Assembly (NCBI GenBank): GCA_026397955.1
Contig: JAPLTV010000014.1
Location: forward strand, 62,001 to 126,000
DNA length: 64,000 bases
From: Verrucomicrobiota bacterium
Lineage (GTDB): Bacteria; Verrucomicrobiota; Verrucomicrobiia; Opitutales; UBA953
Direction: 5' to 3'
The notes under the pieces: generated by a model
The model's input: the letters and a program-made list of their open reading frames with translations, nothing else
Database searches by the model: none
What the model was told of the DNA's origin: nothing
Program-made: the position numbers and the translations under genes
Shown here: positions 35,534 through 44,302 of the stretch, one piece after another
Layout of the letters: the number at the start of each line of letters is the position of its first letter
Numbering within the stretch: the stretch's first letter is position 1

Positions 35534-36787
35534 TTACATCGACGCGATGATCGCGTCGCCGAATTCCGAGCACTTGATCTCGGTGGCGCCCTGCATCTGG
35601 CGGGCGAAATCGTAGGTCACGCGACCGCCGCCGATCGCACCGTTAAGCCCCTTGAGCACGAGGTCGGCCGCTTCGGTCCAACCCATGTAGCGGAGCATCA
35701 TCTCGCCGGAGAGCACGACGGAGCCCGGATTGACGACGTCCTTGTTGGCGTACTTGGGAGCGGTGCCGTGCGTGGCCTCGAAGATCGCGTGGCCGGTGAG
35801 GTAGTTGATATTGCCGCCGGGGGCGATGCCGATGCCGCCGACTTGTGCCGCGAGGGCGTCGGAGAGATAGTCCCCGTTCAGGTTGAGGGTCGCGATGACG
35901 TCGAAGTCCGTCGGTCGAGTAAGGATCTGCTGGAGGGTGATGTCGGCGATGGCGTCCTTGATGATGAGACCGGCGCCGGGCTTACCTTCCGGGATCTTGC
36001 ACCAGGGACCGCCGTCGATTTCCTCGGCACCGAACTCGCTCTTGGCGAGGTCGTAGCCCCACTTCATGAAGGCGCCTTCGGTGTACTTCATGATATTACC
36101 CTTATGGACGAGGGTCAGCGACTTGCGCTTATTGGCGATGGCGTACTGGATGGCCGAGCGGATCAGGCGCTCGGAACCCGGGCGGGAGACCGGCTTGATA
36201 CCGAGGCCCACGGTTTCGGGCTGTTCGGCGCCGAAACGGATCTTCTTAAATTCCTTCGGGAAGTTCGTCTTGATGAAGTCGAGGGTCTTGAGGGCGATCT
36301 CCGAACCGGCTTCGAAGTCGATGCCGGCGTAGATGTCCTCGGTGTTCTCGCGGAAGATCACCATGTCGACCTTGCCGGGATTCTTCACCGGAGAAGGCAC
36401 GCCCGTGAACCACTGCACGGGACGGAGACAGACGTAGAGGTCGAGCTGCTGACGCAGGGCGACATTAAGGGAACGGATGCCGCCGCCGGTCGGAGTGGTG
36501 AGCGGGCCCTTGATGCCGACGAGGTAATCACGGAAAGCGGTGAGCGTGGCCTCAGGCAGCCAGTCGCCGGTCGCCTTGAAGGACTTCTCGCCCGCGAGGA
36601 CTTCGAGCCACTCGATCTTGCGCTTGCCGGCGTAGGCCTTGGCGACTGCGGCGTCGAGGACGCGGACGGAGGCGCGCCAAATGTCCGGGCCGGTGCCGTC
36701 GCCTTCGATGAAGGGGACGACCGGATGGTCAGGGACGGTCAGTTTGCCGTTGGCGATCGTGATACGGCCGGATGCGGGGGAGCTCAT
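35534..36787 (-). CDS. icd: Isocitrate dehydrogenase, NADP-type
   Basis: 417 residues. It oxidises isocitrate to 2-oxoglutarate in the TCA cycle. The substrate segment [18 protein letters not shown] includes the serine that AceK phosphorylates in E. coli. Motifs [26 protein letters not shown] and [19 protein letters not shown] are classic, and the KY after HGTAP matches the NADP-specific E. coli enzyme. No aceK is nearby. Upstream is the terminator of the RHH gene. Confidence 0.96.
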   Translation of the reverse strand: MSSPASGRITIANGKLTVPDHPVVPFIEGDGTGPDIWRASVRVLDAAVAKAYAGKRKIEWLEVLAGEKSFKATGDWLPEATLTAFRDYLVGIKGPLTTPTGGGIRSLNVALRQQLDLYVCLRPVQWFTGVPSPVKNPGKVDMVIFRENTEDIYAGIDFEAGSEIALKTLDFIKTNFPKEFKKIRFGAEQPETVGLGIKPVSRPGSERLIRSAIQYAIANKRKSLTLVHKGNIMKYTEGAFMKWGYDLAKSEFGAEEIDGGPWCKIPEGKPGAGLIIKDAIADITLQQILTRPTDFDVIATLNLNGDYLSDALAAQVGGIGIAPGGNINYLTGHAIFEATHGTAPKYANKDVVNPGSVVLSGEMMLRYMGWTEAADLVLKGLNGAIGGGRVTYDFARQMQGATEIKCSEFGDAIIASM

Positions 36788-36860
36788 AGTAAGAAGGAAG
36801 ATAACAAACCGTGTTCAGGGGGCCTGTTTCAAGCCAATACGCTGGTCGGCATCCTAGGGA

Positions 36861-36892
36861 AAAGAAAAGGACCCCCTTGCGAGGGTCCTTGT
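36861..36892 (-). terminator. Intrinsic terminator after the RHH gene
   Basis: Stem AAGGACCC/GGGTCCTT followed on the minus strand by TTTTCTTT. It lies between the RHH/lysine-tail gene and icd. Confidence 0.75.
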
Positions 36893-36948
36893 GATGACCG
36901 GGAGTGCCGGCGCCATCCGCCCCGAGGGACGGAAAAGACTAGGAAGAA

Positions 36949-37014
36949 TTACTTCTTCTTAGCTTTGGTGGCCTTCTTGGCGCTCTTCTTAGCAGCAGCC
37001 TTCTTTTTAGCCAT
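36949..37014 (-). other. Possible internal start: 21-residue lysine-rich peptide
   Basis: In-frame ATG at 37014 opening MAKKKAAAKK, with AAAAAAAGGACACACCT immediately upstream (an AAGGA ribosome binding site at good spacing, stronger than most in this window). It may simply be the tail of the 131-residue protein. A separate initiation event is possible but unproven. Confidence 0.35.
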
Positions 37015-37344
37015 AGGTGTGTCCTTTTTTTGGATCGTTGTTGGGTTTGAGGGCAGCGCCTGAAGCGCCACCCTGACGATTCGCCCCACGCTCACCCGGG
37101 CGTTGCGCGCCTGGCGGGTGATACGAGTACGGAGCTCCGACGGTACGCGGAAAGAAACCTGGCGGGACCGGGTGGTCTCCAGGGAAGGACGAGAGTCATC
37201 GTAACGGTCGAGCGCGTGACGGATCACTTCGCTCAAGGTGCTCAAACCAGACCGATGCTGAAAGGCGACCACCTCAGAGTGGAGCTTCGGGGGAAGCGAC
37301 ACTGTGATGAGACTTTCGCTCGGGGTTTCGGTTCGGTTCGTCAC
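36949..37344 (-). CDS. Double ribbon-helix-helix protein with lysine/alanine-rich tail
   Basis: 131 residues, GTG start. Two RHH-type DNA-binding repeats are visible: SLITVSLPPKLHSEVVAF...TLSEVIRHALDRYD (about 11-50) and RQVSFRVPSELRTRITRQ...VGRIVRVALQAL (about 60-96). The chain could therefore form a pseudo-dimeric RHH fold by itself. A 21-residue tail (MAKKKAAAKKSAKKATKAKKK) resembles histone-H1-like bacterial proteins. That tail begins with its own ATG (37014) preceded by AAAAAAAGGA, so a separate 21-residue peptide could also be made. It is divergent from the metal-ATPase gene. A role as regulator or nucleoid protein is inferred. Confidence 0.72.
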   Translation of the reverse strand: MTNRTETPSESLITVSLPPKLHSEVVAFQHRSGLSTLSEVIRHALDRYDDSRPSLETTRSRQVSFRVPSELRTRITRQARNARVSVGRIVRVALQALPSNPTTIQKKDTPMAKKKAAAKKSAKKATKAKKK

Positions 37345-37386
37345 GTTGCGGTTAACTCTTGATAAGATTCATAGGTATAACCCGCG

Positions 37387-37396
37387 CTTGCGCAAG
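37387..37396. promoter_or_regulatory. Small palindrome in the divergent RHH / P-type ATPase region
   Basis: CTTGCGCAAG is a perfect 10-bp palindrome between the two divergent genes, near TATAAC on the plus strand. It could be an operator for the adjacent RHH protein, but a 10-bp palindrome can arise by chance and no second copy was seen. Confidence 0.2.
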
Positions 37397-37536
37397 AGGA
37401 AACTTTCATGTCACCGGAACGTCTCCGACAACGCGTAAAAAATCTGTTCACACAACGTCGCGTAAACATGAATTCGATACGGTCGGAGACCGTGCGAGCA
37501 GTTGACCGACGCGATGCGCGCCGACAGGATGACGAC

Positions 37537-39441
37537 ATGAGCGACCACGCGCACGATCCGGAACACGAAGCGCCCGGTGAATGGCGTAAGCTCGCCTTCC
37601 TCGCGGCCGTGAGCGGCGTATTAGGCCTGCTATCATTGGTCGCAGATCACTTCCTTGGCGCACGCTCGGCCTGGGCGCTCGCCCTCGTCGCCGGCTCCTG
37701 CCTCGCCGGCGGATGGGACGCCGCCATCGACGGATGGGCGTCACTGCGAGAACGGCGCGTCGACGTCCACCTCCTGATGATCGTCGTGGCGGTCGGCGCC
37801 TGGATCGTCGGCGCCGAGTGGGAGGGAGCCCTCCTTCTTTTTCTGTTTTCGACCGCCGGCGCCATCGAACATTACGCGATGGACCGGACCCGCGGCGCCA
37901 TCGACGCCCTCCTCGACAAGTCTCCGAAGCATGCCCGCCGACTGGGTCCAGATGACTCCGAAACCGAGGTACCAGTATCCGCCCTGCTCCCCGGCGACCG
38001 CATCGCCATCCTGCCCGGCGAACTAGTGCCGGCGGACGGCAAAGTCCTCTCCGGCGAGAGTGCCGTGGATGAGTCCAACCTCACTGGCGAAGCAAAACCG
38101 GCCCCAAAACAGGCCGAATCCGATGTCGCCGGGGGCACGCTCAACTCCTGGGGCCGCCTGATTGTCGAAGTCACCCGGGCGGAGCGCGACAGCGCCCTGC
38201 AGCGTATCGTCCGATTGATCCGCGAAGCCCAGGACAGCAAGGCCCCGGCCCAACGCGCCATCGACAAGTGGGGCGACGCCTACGCGATCTTCGCCCTCTC
38301 GGCCTCGGCGCTCTTCTTCCTCTTCCTGCAGTTCACCGCCCCCGATGGCCTCCGCGAGGCTTCACCTCTCTATCGGGCAATGACCCTGCTGGTGGTGCTC
38401 AGCCCCTGCGCCTTGGTCCTCTCCGTCCCCTCCGCCGTGCTCGCCGCCATCGCGGCGGGCGCTCGCCAGGGCATCCTCTTCCGCGGCGGCGCGGCGGTGG
38501 AGCGACTAGCCGACGTCGATTGCATCTGCTTCGACAAGACGGGTACGCTGACCGCCGGCGTCCCCGAGGTCGCCGCCCTTGAAGTGTACCCTGAAGGCCC
38601 GGGTCGCCTGCGCGCCCTGAGCGCCCTGCTCACGCTGGAATCCTCCACCACCCACCCGTTCGCTGCCGGAGTAGTCCGGGCCTGCCTTAAGGAAGGCGCC
38701 AGCCTGCTCCCGGTCCAAGGCCTCTCCAACTCTCCAGGACAAGGCGTCTCCGGCACCGTCTCCGGCACCCGCTGGAGCGTCGGCACCCGCGAGTTTGTCG
38801 GCGGAGGCTCCCTGCCCCCTGCGACGGTGGCCGAAGGCGCCATCGTCAGCGAAGTCTGGGCCTCCGACGGCACGGTGACCGTCCGCGCCACGCTGGTCGA
38901 CCGCATCCGCGACGAAAGCCGCTCGACCTTGATCGCCCTGCACGCCCGTAAGATCCGCACGGTGATGCTCACCGGCGACCGCGAGGAAGCGGCGGCCGTC
39001 GCCGCCCGCCAGGTCGGCATCCAATCCTACGCCGCGGCGCTCACGCCTGACGCCAAGATGGCCGCCATCCGCCGCTACTCCGCCGAAGGCCACATGGTCG
39101 CGATGGTCGGCGACGGGGTCAACGACGCCCCCAGCCTCGCCGCCGCGGACGTCGCCATCGGGATGGGCGGCCGGGGCAGCGACGCCGCCCTGGAATCCAG
39201 CGACCTCGTCCTGACCGACGACCGAATCGGCCGCTTGGTCGATGCGATCGAGCTCAGCCGCAGCGCCCGCATGGCGATCCGCTTCAACGTCCTGATTTCA
39301 ATCGGCGCAGCCCTCGGCATGGCCGCCTATGTGGTCTTCCGCGGCGCCCCCCTGCCCTTGGCCGTCAGCGTCCACGAAGGCAGCACCATCGTGGTCTGCC
39401 TCAACGGACTGCGCCTGCTCGCCCATCGCCCCCGCCGGTAA
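37537..39441 (+). CDS. Heavy-metal P-type ATPase, P1B-4-like (SPC type)
   Basis: 634 residues from the ATG at 37537 (MSDHAHDPEHEAPGE), which has AGGATG nine bases upstream; the track ORF begins 43 codons earlier. A short His-rich N-terminus replaces the usual CxxC metal domain. Motifs in order: actuator GESAVDESNLTGEA, membrane SPCALVLSVPSA (SPC), phosphorylation DKTGTLTAG, nucleotide HP (STTHPFA), hinge MVGDGVNDAPSLA and C-terminal HEGSTIVVCLNGLRLL. SPC plus HEGST is typical of P1B-4 ATPases, which export Co, Fe, Zn or similar divalent ions. The metal is therefore not copper-like, but it cannot be named. It is divergent from the RHH gene and convergent with rng. Confidence 0.9.
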   Translation: MSDHAHDPEHEAPGEWRKLAFLAAVSGVLGLLSLVADHFLGARSAWALALVAGSCLAGGWDAAIDGWASLRERRVDVHLLMIVVAVGAWIVGAEWEGALLLFLFSTAGAIEHYAMDRTRGAIDALLDKSPKHARRLGPDDSETEVPVSALLPGDRIAILPGELVPADGKVLSGESAVDESNLTGEAKPAPKQAESDVAGGTLNSWGRLIVEVTRAERDSALQRIVRLIREAQDSKAPAQRAIDKWGDAYAIFALSASALFFLFLQFTAPDGLREASPLYRAMTLLVVLSPCALVLSVPSAVLAAIAAGARQGILFRGGAAVERLADVDCICFDKTGTLTAGVPEVAALEVYPEGPGRLRALSALLTLESSTTHPFAAGVVRACLKEGASLLPVQGLSNSPGQGVSGTVSGTRWSVGTREFVGGGSLPPATVAEGAIVSEVWASDGTVTVRATLVDRIRDESRSTLIALHARKIRTVMLTGDREEAAAVAARQVGIQSYAAALTPDAKMAAIRRYSAEGHMVAMVGDGVNDAPSLAAADVAIGMGGRGSDAALESSDLVLTDDRIGRLVDAIELSRSARMAIRFNVLISIGAALGMAAYVVFRGAPLPLAVSVHEGSTIVVCLNGLRLLAHRPRR

Positions 39442-39442
39442 A

Positions 39443-39474
39443 CAAAAAGGCCCCCAGGCGAACCTGGAGGCCTC
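39443..39474. terminator. Terminator between P1B ATPase and rng
   Basis: Stem AGGCC-CCAGG/CCTGG-GGCCT with loop CGAA and one C/A mismatch; AAAAA on the left gives Ts on the minus strand. It serves rng mainly and may also end the ATPase transcript. Confidence 0.75.
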
Positions 39475-39496
39475 GATGGCATAAGCCCTTGGGGGC

Positions 39497-41218
39497 TTAG
39501 CGCAGTTCCTTCCCGGAGCCGTCGAAGAGCTTGAACGCCTCGATGCTATAGGTCGGGTCAGGCTTGGTACCCAGGCGGACCTTACAGGACTTCATCAGGT
39601 CGCGGAAGAACTCGCGGTCCTCCGTGATGATGCGCTCGAGGTTCACCGGGTGCAGCAGGATGTTGATCTCGATCTCCTTCTCGGCGCCGACGGACTCGCG
39701 CAAGCGACGGATGACGCTGAGGAGCTTGCGCTGGATCTCGACGGAAACGGTGCGGGGATTCTTGACGATACCGCGACCCTGACAATGTGGGCAGGCCGTG
39801 TACATCGAGGTCGTGTTAGACTCCGTGTGGCGCTGGCGCGTCATCTGGAGCACGCCCAGCTGCGAGATGGGCAGGATCTGGTGCTTGGCCCGGTCGTCCT
39901 CCATCGCATCGCGCAGGGTGTCGAAGACCTTCTTCCGGTCCTTCGGGTTCTTCATGTCGATCGTATCGATCATGATGAGTCCGCCAAGGTTGCGGAGCTT
40001 GATCTGGCGGGCGGCTTCGGTGACCGCCTCGAGATTGGCCTGGGTGATGAAGTTGCCGTCCTTGGCACCATCCTTGCCGCGGTGGCCGCCAGTATTGACG
40101 TCAATCGCCGTGAGCGCTTCGGTCTCGTCGATGACGATCTCGCCACCACTCGGGAGCGGGACACGACGCTGGAAGAGCTGCTCGATCTGGCGCTCGATAT
40201 TGTAACGCTCGAAGACCGGAATCGGATCGGCATACAGCTCGACGCGGGAACGGGAGCGCGGCGACACTTCGCCGACGAGATCCTGGACCAGTTTGAAGTC
40301 CTCAGGGTTGTCCACGAGGATGCGGTCGACTTCCTCGGTCAGGAAGTCACGGACGGTACGCTCAATCAGCCCGGGCTCCTGGTAGAGCAGGACGGGACGG
40401 CGGTCAGGTGCGTTGATCTTCTCGACGATACCCTGCCAGCGCTTGAGCAGCATGTGCAGATCGCGGACGAACCAGCGGGCCTGTTTGCCCTCGCCGGCGG
40501 TGCGGATGATGACGCCCATGCCTTCCGGGATGGTCAGGGAGCGGAGGATGTCCTTCAGGCGCTCGCGCTCCTTGGGGTCTTCGATTTTACGGGAGACGCC
40601 GCACGCGCCGCTGGACGGCATGAGCACGAGGTAGCGACCGGGTAGCGCAATGTTGGTCGTTGAGCGGGGGCCCTTGGTGCCGATCTGATCCTTCACGACC
40701 TGGATGACGATGTCCGAGCCAGCTGGGAAGAGCTGCGGGATGTCCTTGGCCTGGTAACGGGCCATGCGCTGCTTCTGCTCGGCGGACTCGTTGTCGCGGA
40801 TGAACTCGACCTGCGAGTCGTTGGCCGCGGGAAGCATGTCCCAGTAATGCAGGAAGGCGTTCTTCGGCTGGCCGATATCCACAAAGGCGGCCTTCAGGCC
40901 CCCTTCGAGATTCTGGACACGACCCTTGAAGATCGCGCCGACCATGCGGTTCTCGCCCTTGTGCTCGATCTCGAACTTGTCGAGGACGCCGTTGGTGAGG
41001 AGCGCGACGCGCTTCTCCAGTGTCTCGGCGTTGATGACGAGTTCTCGATAGACCGCGCGGTCCTTGGAGAAGTGTTTGACGATGCGCTGGAGCAGCGGGA
41101 GCTCCTTGCGCCGCTTCGCCGCCTCGTCGGCCAGCTGACGCTGGTCGATCGGGGTGGTCTGTTCGCCGCCCTCGGGCAGCTCGTCGTTGATATCTTCGGG
41201 TTCGTTATTATCGGGCAT
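39497..41218 (-). CDS. rng: Ribonuclease G (RNase E/G family)
   Basis: 573 residues. A leading acidic tail (MPDNNEPEDINDELPEGGEQ) precedes an S1-type region and the RNase E/G catalytic domain. IFKGRVQNLEGGLKAAFVDIGQPKNAFLH is the S1 segment; ALTAIDVNTGGHRG and LIMIDTIDMKNPKDRKKVF carry the catalytic aspartates; CPHCQGRG resembles the zinc-link CPxC motif of RNase E. It lacks the long RNase E scaffold tail. It cleaves single-stranded AU-rich RNA, for example in rRNA maturation and mRNA decay. It lies 5 bp after the rodA start-side neighbour region, i.e. immediately upstream of rodA, whose stop at 41224 places rodA first in transcription. Confidence 0.94.
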   Translation of the reverse strand: MPDNNEPEDINDELPEGGEQTTPIDQRQLADEAAKRRKELPLLQRIVKHFSKDRAVYRELVINAETLEKRVALLTNGVLDKFEIEHKGENRMVGAIFKGRVQNLEGGLKAAFVDIGQPKNAFLHYWDMLPAANDSQVEFIRDNESAEQKQRMARYQAKDIPQLFPAGSDIVIQVVKDQIGTKGPRSTTNIALPGRYLVLMPSSGACGVSRKIEDPKERERLKDILRSLTIPEGMGVIIRTAGEGKQARWFVRDLHMLLKRWQGIVEKINAPDRRPVLLYQEPGLIERTVRDFLTEEVDRILVDNPEDFKLVQDLVGEVSPRSRSRVELYADPIPVFERYNIERQIEQLFQRRVPLPSGGEIVIDETEALTAIDVNTGGHRGKDGAKDGNFITQANLEAVTEAARQIKLRNLGGLIMIDTIDMKNPKDRKKVFDTLRDAMEDDRAKHQILPISQLGVLQMTRQRHTESNTTSMYTACPHCQGRGIVKNPRTVSVEIQRKLLSVIRRLRESVGAEKEIEINILLHPVNLERIITEDREFFRDLMKSCKVRLGTKPDPTYSIEAFKLFDGSGKELR

Positions 41219-41223
41219 CTCGG

Positions 41224-42558
41224 TCAGGCGGTTAAGCCGGTTGCCGGAGAGCCTCCGCCTTCGCCGCCACCGGCCGAATGCCGGTGAACGCTCTGGACTA
41301 GTCCAAGGAGCAGGAAACAGCTGAGAACGAAAGACCCTCCGTAGCTAAGGAAAGGAAGGGGGACCCCGGTGACGGGCATCAGGTTGATGTTCATGCCGAC
41401 ATTGACCACGACGTGCGTGCCGAGCACGACCGCCGCGCCAATCGCGAGCAAGGAACCAAAACGATCCGCCGCCCGGGCCGCCGTTCGCACGACGCGCCAG
41501 AACAACAGGATAAATGCGCCAATCACCAAGAGTCCACCGGTGAAGCCGATCTCCTCGGCCATACCGGAAAAAAGAAAGTCATTATGGGCCGCGGCCTCGG
41601 GCAAGTAGCCGAAGCGGGCCTGCGTGCCGTTGCCGACCCCTTGGCCACGGAAACCGCCGCGACCGACGGCGATGACGGCCTGGTTCACATTCCAGGTCAC
41701 GCCGAGCCCCTTGGGGTCGATCACCTCAGGAGCGACGAAGGACATGATGCGCTCGCGTTGGTAGTCCTTGAGCAAGAAGAACCAAGCCTCAGCCTCATGC
41801 TCGCCACGGACGGCGCGCACGGGGTCCTTGGCGGTAGGATTGGCCTTCGAGTATTGGTCGATCTTGGCCGCGTATTCGCGCATATCCAGAGCCACTACTC
41901 CCACCAGCAAAAAGGCGGCCGCTCCGGCCACCAAGAAGAACCTGTAGGTCAGGCCGGCAACGAAAAGCAGGATGAATGAGAGCGGCAGGTAGATGAGAGC
42001 AGAACCTAGGTCAGGCTGCACAAAAATCAAGACAAACGGGACCGCGGCGGCCCCGAGACACCAGAAGACGGTACGCCAAGTCGCGCGAAAGGAGCCGATC
42101 GGCGAACGCGCCAGCATGGCCGCGAGAAACACAAGCACGCCGATTTTAGCGAACTCCGACGGCTGGATCGAAAACGGTCCGAAATCCATCCAGCGACGCG
42201 CGCCGTTGATGCTGCGGATGAAGGACCCGAGGTCGCGATGCAGGAGCGCGCAGAGCGAGACGGGCAGCAGGATGGCCAGGCAGCCCAGATAGATGCGGCG
42301 CGCATAACGCTGGATGAGACGGTAATCGAGGGCCGCGACCGCCCAATAGGCCAGCCAACCGATGGCGACGAAGACGATTTGGGACTTGTAGAACGTAGAC
42401 TCACGGGCGCTCCCGGCCGACTGGATCGCCACGACCCCGAGACCGCTCAGGAAGAGAATGATGACCACCTGCGTCCAATCCGTCCGCCAGGCGAAATTGG
42501 CGAAATTATCCCACCAGACCGCGGCCGGAGACCGCTCATCGTCAAGGTGTTGGGACAT
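41224..42558 (-). CDS. rodA: Rod shape-determining SEDS protein RodA
   Basis: 444 residues from the ATG at 42558 (MSQHLDDERSPAAVWWDNFANF). The 647-residue ORF in the track runs back through the divergent rny and is not real. About ten membrane helices are visible, with the FtsW/RodA/SpoVE signatures NGARRWMDFGPFSIQPSEFAKIGVL, FVQPDLGSALIYLP and PVTGVPLPFLSYGGSF. RodA polymerises peptidoglycan glycan strands for cell elongation, normally with a class B PBP (not in this window). It lies 5 bp before rng on the same strand, so the two are co-transcribed, as in other bacteria where shape and rng genes cluster. Confidence 0.94.
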   Translation of the reverse strand: MSQHLDDERSPAAVWWDNFANFAWRTDWTQVVIILFLSGLGVVAIQSAGSARESTFYKSQIVFVAIGWLAYWAVAALDYRLIQRYARRIYLGCLAILLPVSLCALLHRDLGSFIRSINGARRWMDFGPFSIQPSEFAKIGVLVFLAAMLARSPIGSFRATWRTVFWCLGAAAVPFVLIFVQPDLGSALIYLPLSFILLFVAGLTYRFFLVAGAAAFLLVGVVALDMREYAAKIDQYSKANPTAKDPVRAVRGEHEAEAWFFLLKDYQRERIMSFVAPEVIDPKGLGVTWNVNQAVIAVGRGGFRGQGVGNGTQARFGYLPEAAAHNDFLFSGMAEEIGFTGGLLVIGAFILLFWRVVRTAARAADRFGSLLAIGAAVVLGTHVVVNVGMNINLMPVTGVPLPFLSYGGSFVLSCFLLLGLVQSVHRHSAGGGEGGGSPATGLTA

Positions 42559-42672
42559 GCTGGAGGCAACCCCGATTAGAGGCCGGAGGCAAGGCGAACC
42601 TCCCGAAAGGGCTTGCCGAAGGGGCTCCGTCCGCAAGGGTATCCCCCCGGACCTCCGGTTTTCGCGACGAAC

Positions 42673-44109
42673 ATGCCTGTGGCAGCCGACCAAAGCATCC
42701 TCGCCGCCGTGGCGTTCTCCTCTGGAGCCATCGTGGCCTATGCGGTCGCAAAGTGGCGCGAAAATACCCTCGGCGCAATCCGCGACGCCCGCCTCCGTTC
42801 CGAGATCGAGCTCGCCCGCCGCGAGGCCACCGTTGACGCCGCCGAACTCCACGCGAAGGCCGAAGTGGAGAAGAGTGAGGCCGCCAGGCTGAAAGCCGCC
42901 GCCGAAGTCGAAGCCCACGGCGCCGCCGAACTTTCCCGCGAGAACGCGCGCCAGCGCGACCACCTGGTCCGCGAACTCCAACGCCTCGCCAAGGTTACGC
43001 CGGAACAAGCGCGCGAACTGCTCATCGACCACCTTCGCGAAGAGTATGGCGAGGAAGCCCAGCACCTCCGCCGCGGCCTGCTCGATCAGGTCGAACAGGA
43101 CATCGACGACGAAGCACGCCGCAAGCTGCTCTCGGCGATGCAGCGCCTGACATCCTCGACGACCCAAGATGCGACGGCGATCACGGTCTCACTCCCCAAT
43201 GAGGACATGAAGGGTCGCCTGATCGGCCGCGAAGGCCGCAACATCCGCACCTTCGAACAGTCCACAGGGGCGACGCTGCTCATCGATGAAACCCCTGGTT
43301 TAGCTATGGTTTCCTGCTTCGACCCGGTCCGCCGCGAGATCGCGCGCATCGCGCTCGAACGCATCGTGAAGGACGGACGCATCTCGCCGGGACTCATCGA
43401 GGACAGCGTCCGCGACGCTGCCGACGAAGTGGTGAAGCACGCCCGCCGCCTGGGCCGCGACGCGGTCCGCGACCTCGGCCTGCCGCCGATGGATGCCTCG
43501 GTCGAAGAACTCCTCGGTCGCCTCCACTTCCGCCTCTCCGCCAACCAGAACACACTCTCGCACTCGATCGAAGTCGCGCAGCTCTGCGCGATGCTCGCCG
43601 CGGAGATCGGCATCGACCCGATTCCGGCGAAACGCGCCGGGCTTCTGCATGACCTCGGCAAGGCGATCGAAGCCGAAGCTGGCAGCAGCCATGCCCTCGC
43701 CGGCGCCGCCCTACTCCGCCGCCTCGGCGAAGATCTCCGCGTGGTCAACGCCGTCGCCGCCCACCACCGCGAAGTCGAAGCCGAAAGCCTCTACGCTCCG
43801 CTGGTGATGATCGCCGACGCCGCCTCCGGCTCCCGCCCCGGCGCCCGCTCCTCCACCCTCGAGTCCTACGCCCAACGCGTCCGACGCCTGGAAGAGGTCG
43901 CCCTCTCCTTCGACGGCGTCCGTGAGGCCTATGCCTTCCAGTCCGGCCGCGAACTCCGGGTGATTGTCGACCCGGTCAAAATCGATGACTTCGGCGCCAC
44001 GGAACTCGCCCGGCGCCTCCGTCTTAAGGTGGAAGAAACGCTTTCCTATCAAGGAACGGTCAAAATCGTGCTGATTCGTGAACAAAGGTTCACTGAAGAG
44101 GCCCGCTGA
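42673..44109 (+). CDS. rny: Ribonuclease Y
   Basis: 478 residues from the ATG at 42673 (MPVAADQSILAAVAFSSGAIV). The track start 20 codons earlier is not needed. A membrane anchor (about 7-27) leads to a long coiled coil (about 30-150, EIELARREATVDAAELHAKAEVEKSEA). A KH domain (GRLIGREGRNIRTFEQSTGATLLIDETP) and an HD domain (SHSIEVAQLCAML, AGLLHDLGKAIEAEA) follow. RNase Y is a membrane-bound endonuclease for mRNA turnover. Finding it next to RNase G is noteworthy, since many bacteria rely on one or the other. It is divergent from rodA. Confidence 0.96.
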   Translation: MPVAADQSILAAVAFSSGAIVAYAVAKWRENTLGAIRDARLRSEIELARREATVDAAELHAKAEVEKSEAARLKAAAEVEAHGAAELSRENARQRDHLVRELQRLAKVTPEQARELLIDHLREEYGEEAQHLRRGLLDQVEQDIDDEARRKLLSAMQRLTSSTTQDATAITVSLPNEDMKGRLIGREGRNIRTFEQSTGATLLIDETPGLAMVSCFDPVRREIARIALERIVKDGRISPGLIEDSVRDAADEVVKHARRLGRDAVRDLGLPPMDASVEELLGRLHFRLSANQNTLSHSIEVAQLCAMLAAEIGIDPIPAKRAGLLHDLGKAIEAEAGSSHALAGAALLRRLGEDLRVVNAVAAHHREVEAESLYAPLVMIADAASGSRPGARSSTLESYAQRVRRLEEVALSFDGVREAYAFQSGRELRVIVDPVKIDDFGATELARRLRLKVEETLSYQGTVKIVLIREQRFTEEAR

Positions 44110-44114
44110 GGGAC

Positions 44115-44143
44115 TTTCTTGTTGTTAAGCCAGAGGGGATAAT
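44115..44143 (+). promoter_or_regulatory. Candidate promoter for the RGG-rich protein
   Basis: TTTCTT and GATAAT separated by 17 bp, just after the rny stop and in AT-rich local sequence. Transcription would start about 150 bases before the next ATG, giving a long leader. Confidence 0.4.
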
Positions 44144-44157
44144 TATTCACATTCTTT

Positions 44158-44207
44158 CCGGGAGTCTCTCCCGGGTCATTTCGGCACCCCAAGGAGGTTC
44201 GTCCTCC
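44158..44207 (+). other. Two leader hairpins upstream of the RGG-rich protein
   Basis: Perfect 7-bp hairpin CCGGGAG-tct-CTCCCGG (44158-44174) and 5-bp hairpin GGAGG-ttcgt-CCTCC (44193-44207) lie in the predicted 5' leader. They could be a regulatory leader, or the first could end some rny transcripts, although it has no T-run. Confidence 0.35.
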
Positions 44208-44302
44208 GTCACCAAGGGTCCGACAAACCGCGTCGCCGCTCCACAACGGAACGGCCGCATCATCCGGTCGGCCACAACGAAGGCCGCCCCAACATAAGCA
44301 AC

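Noticed and set aside
37014-37040. Programmed slippage at the A-run before the lysine tail
   Set aside because: The run lies in frame and both sides of the protein are already joined in one frame, so slippage is not needed to explain the sequence.
34568-37063. 831-aa plus-strand ORF opposite the TorF-like gene, icd and the RHH tail
   Set aside because: Antisense shadow; icd and the outer-membrane protein are well supported on the minus strand, and this ORF passes through terminators.
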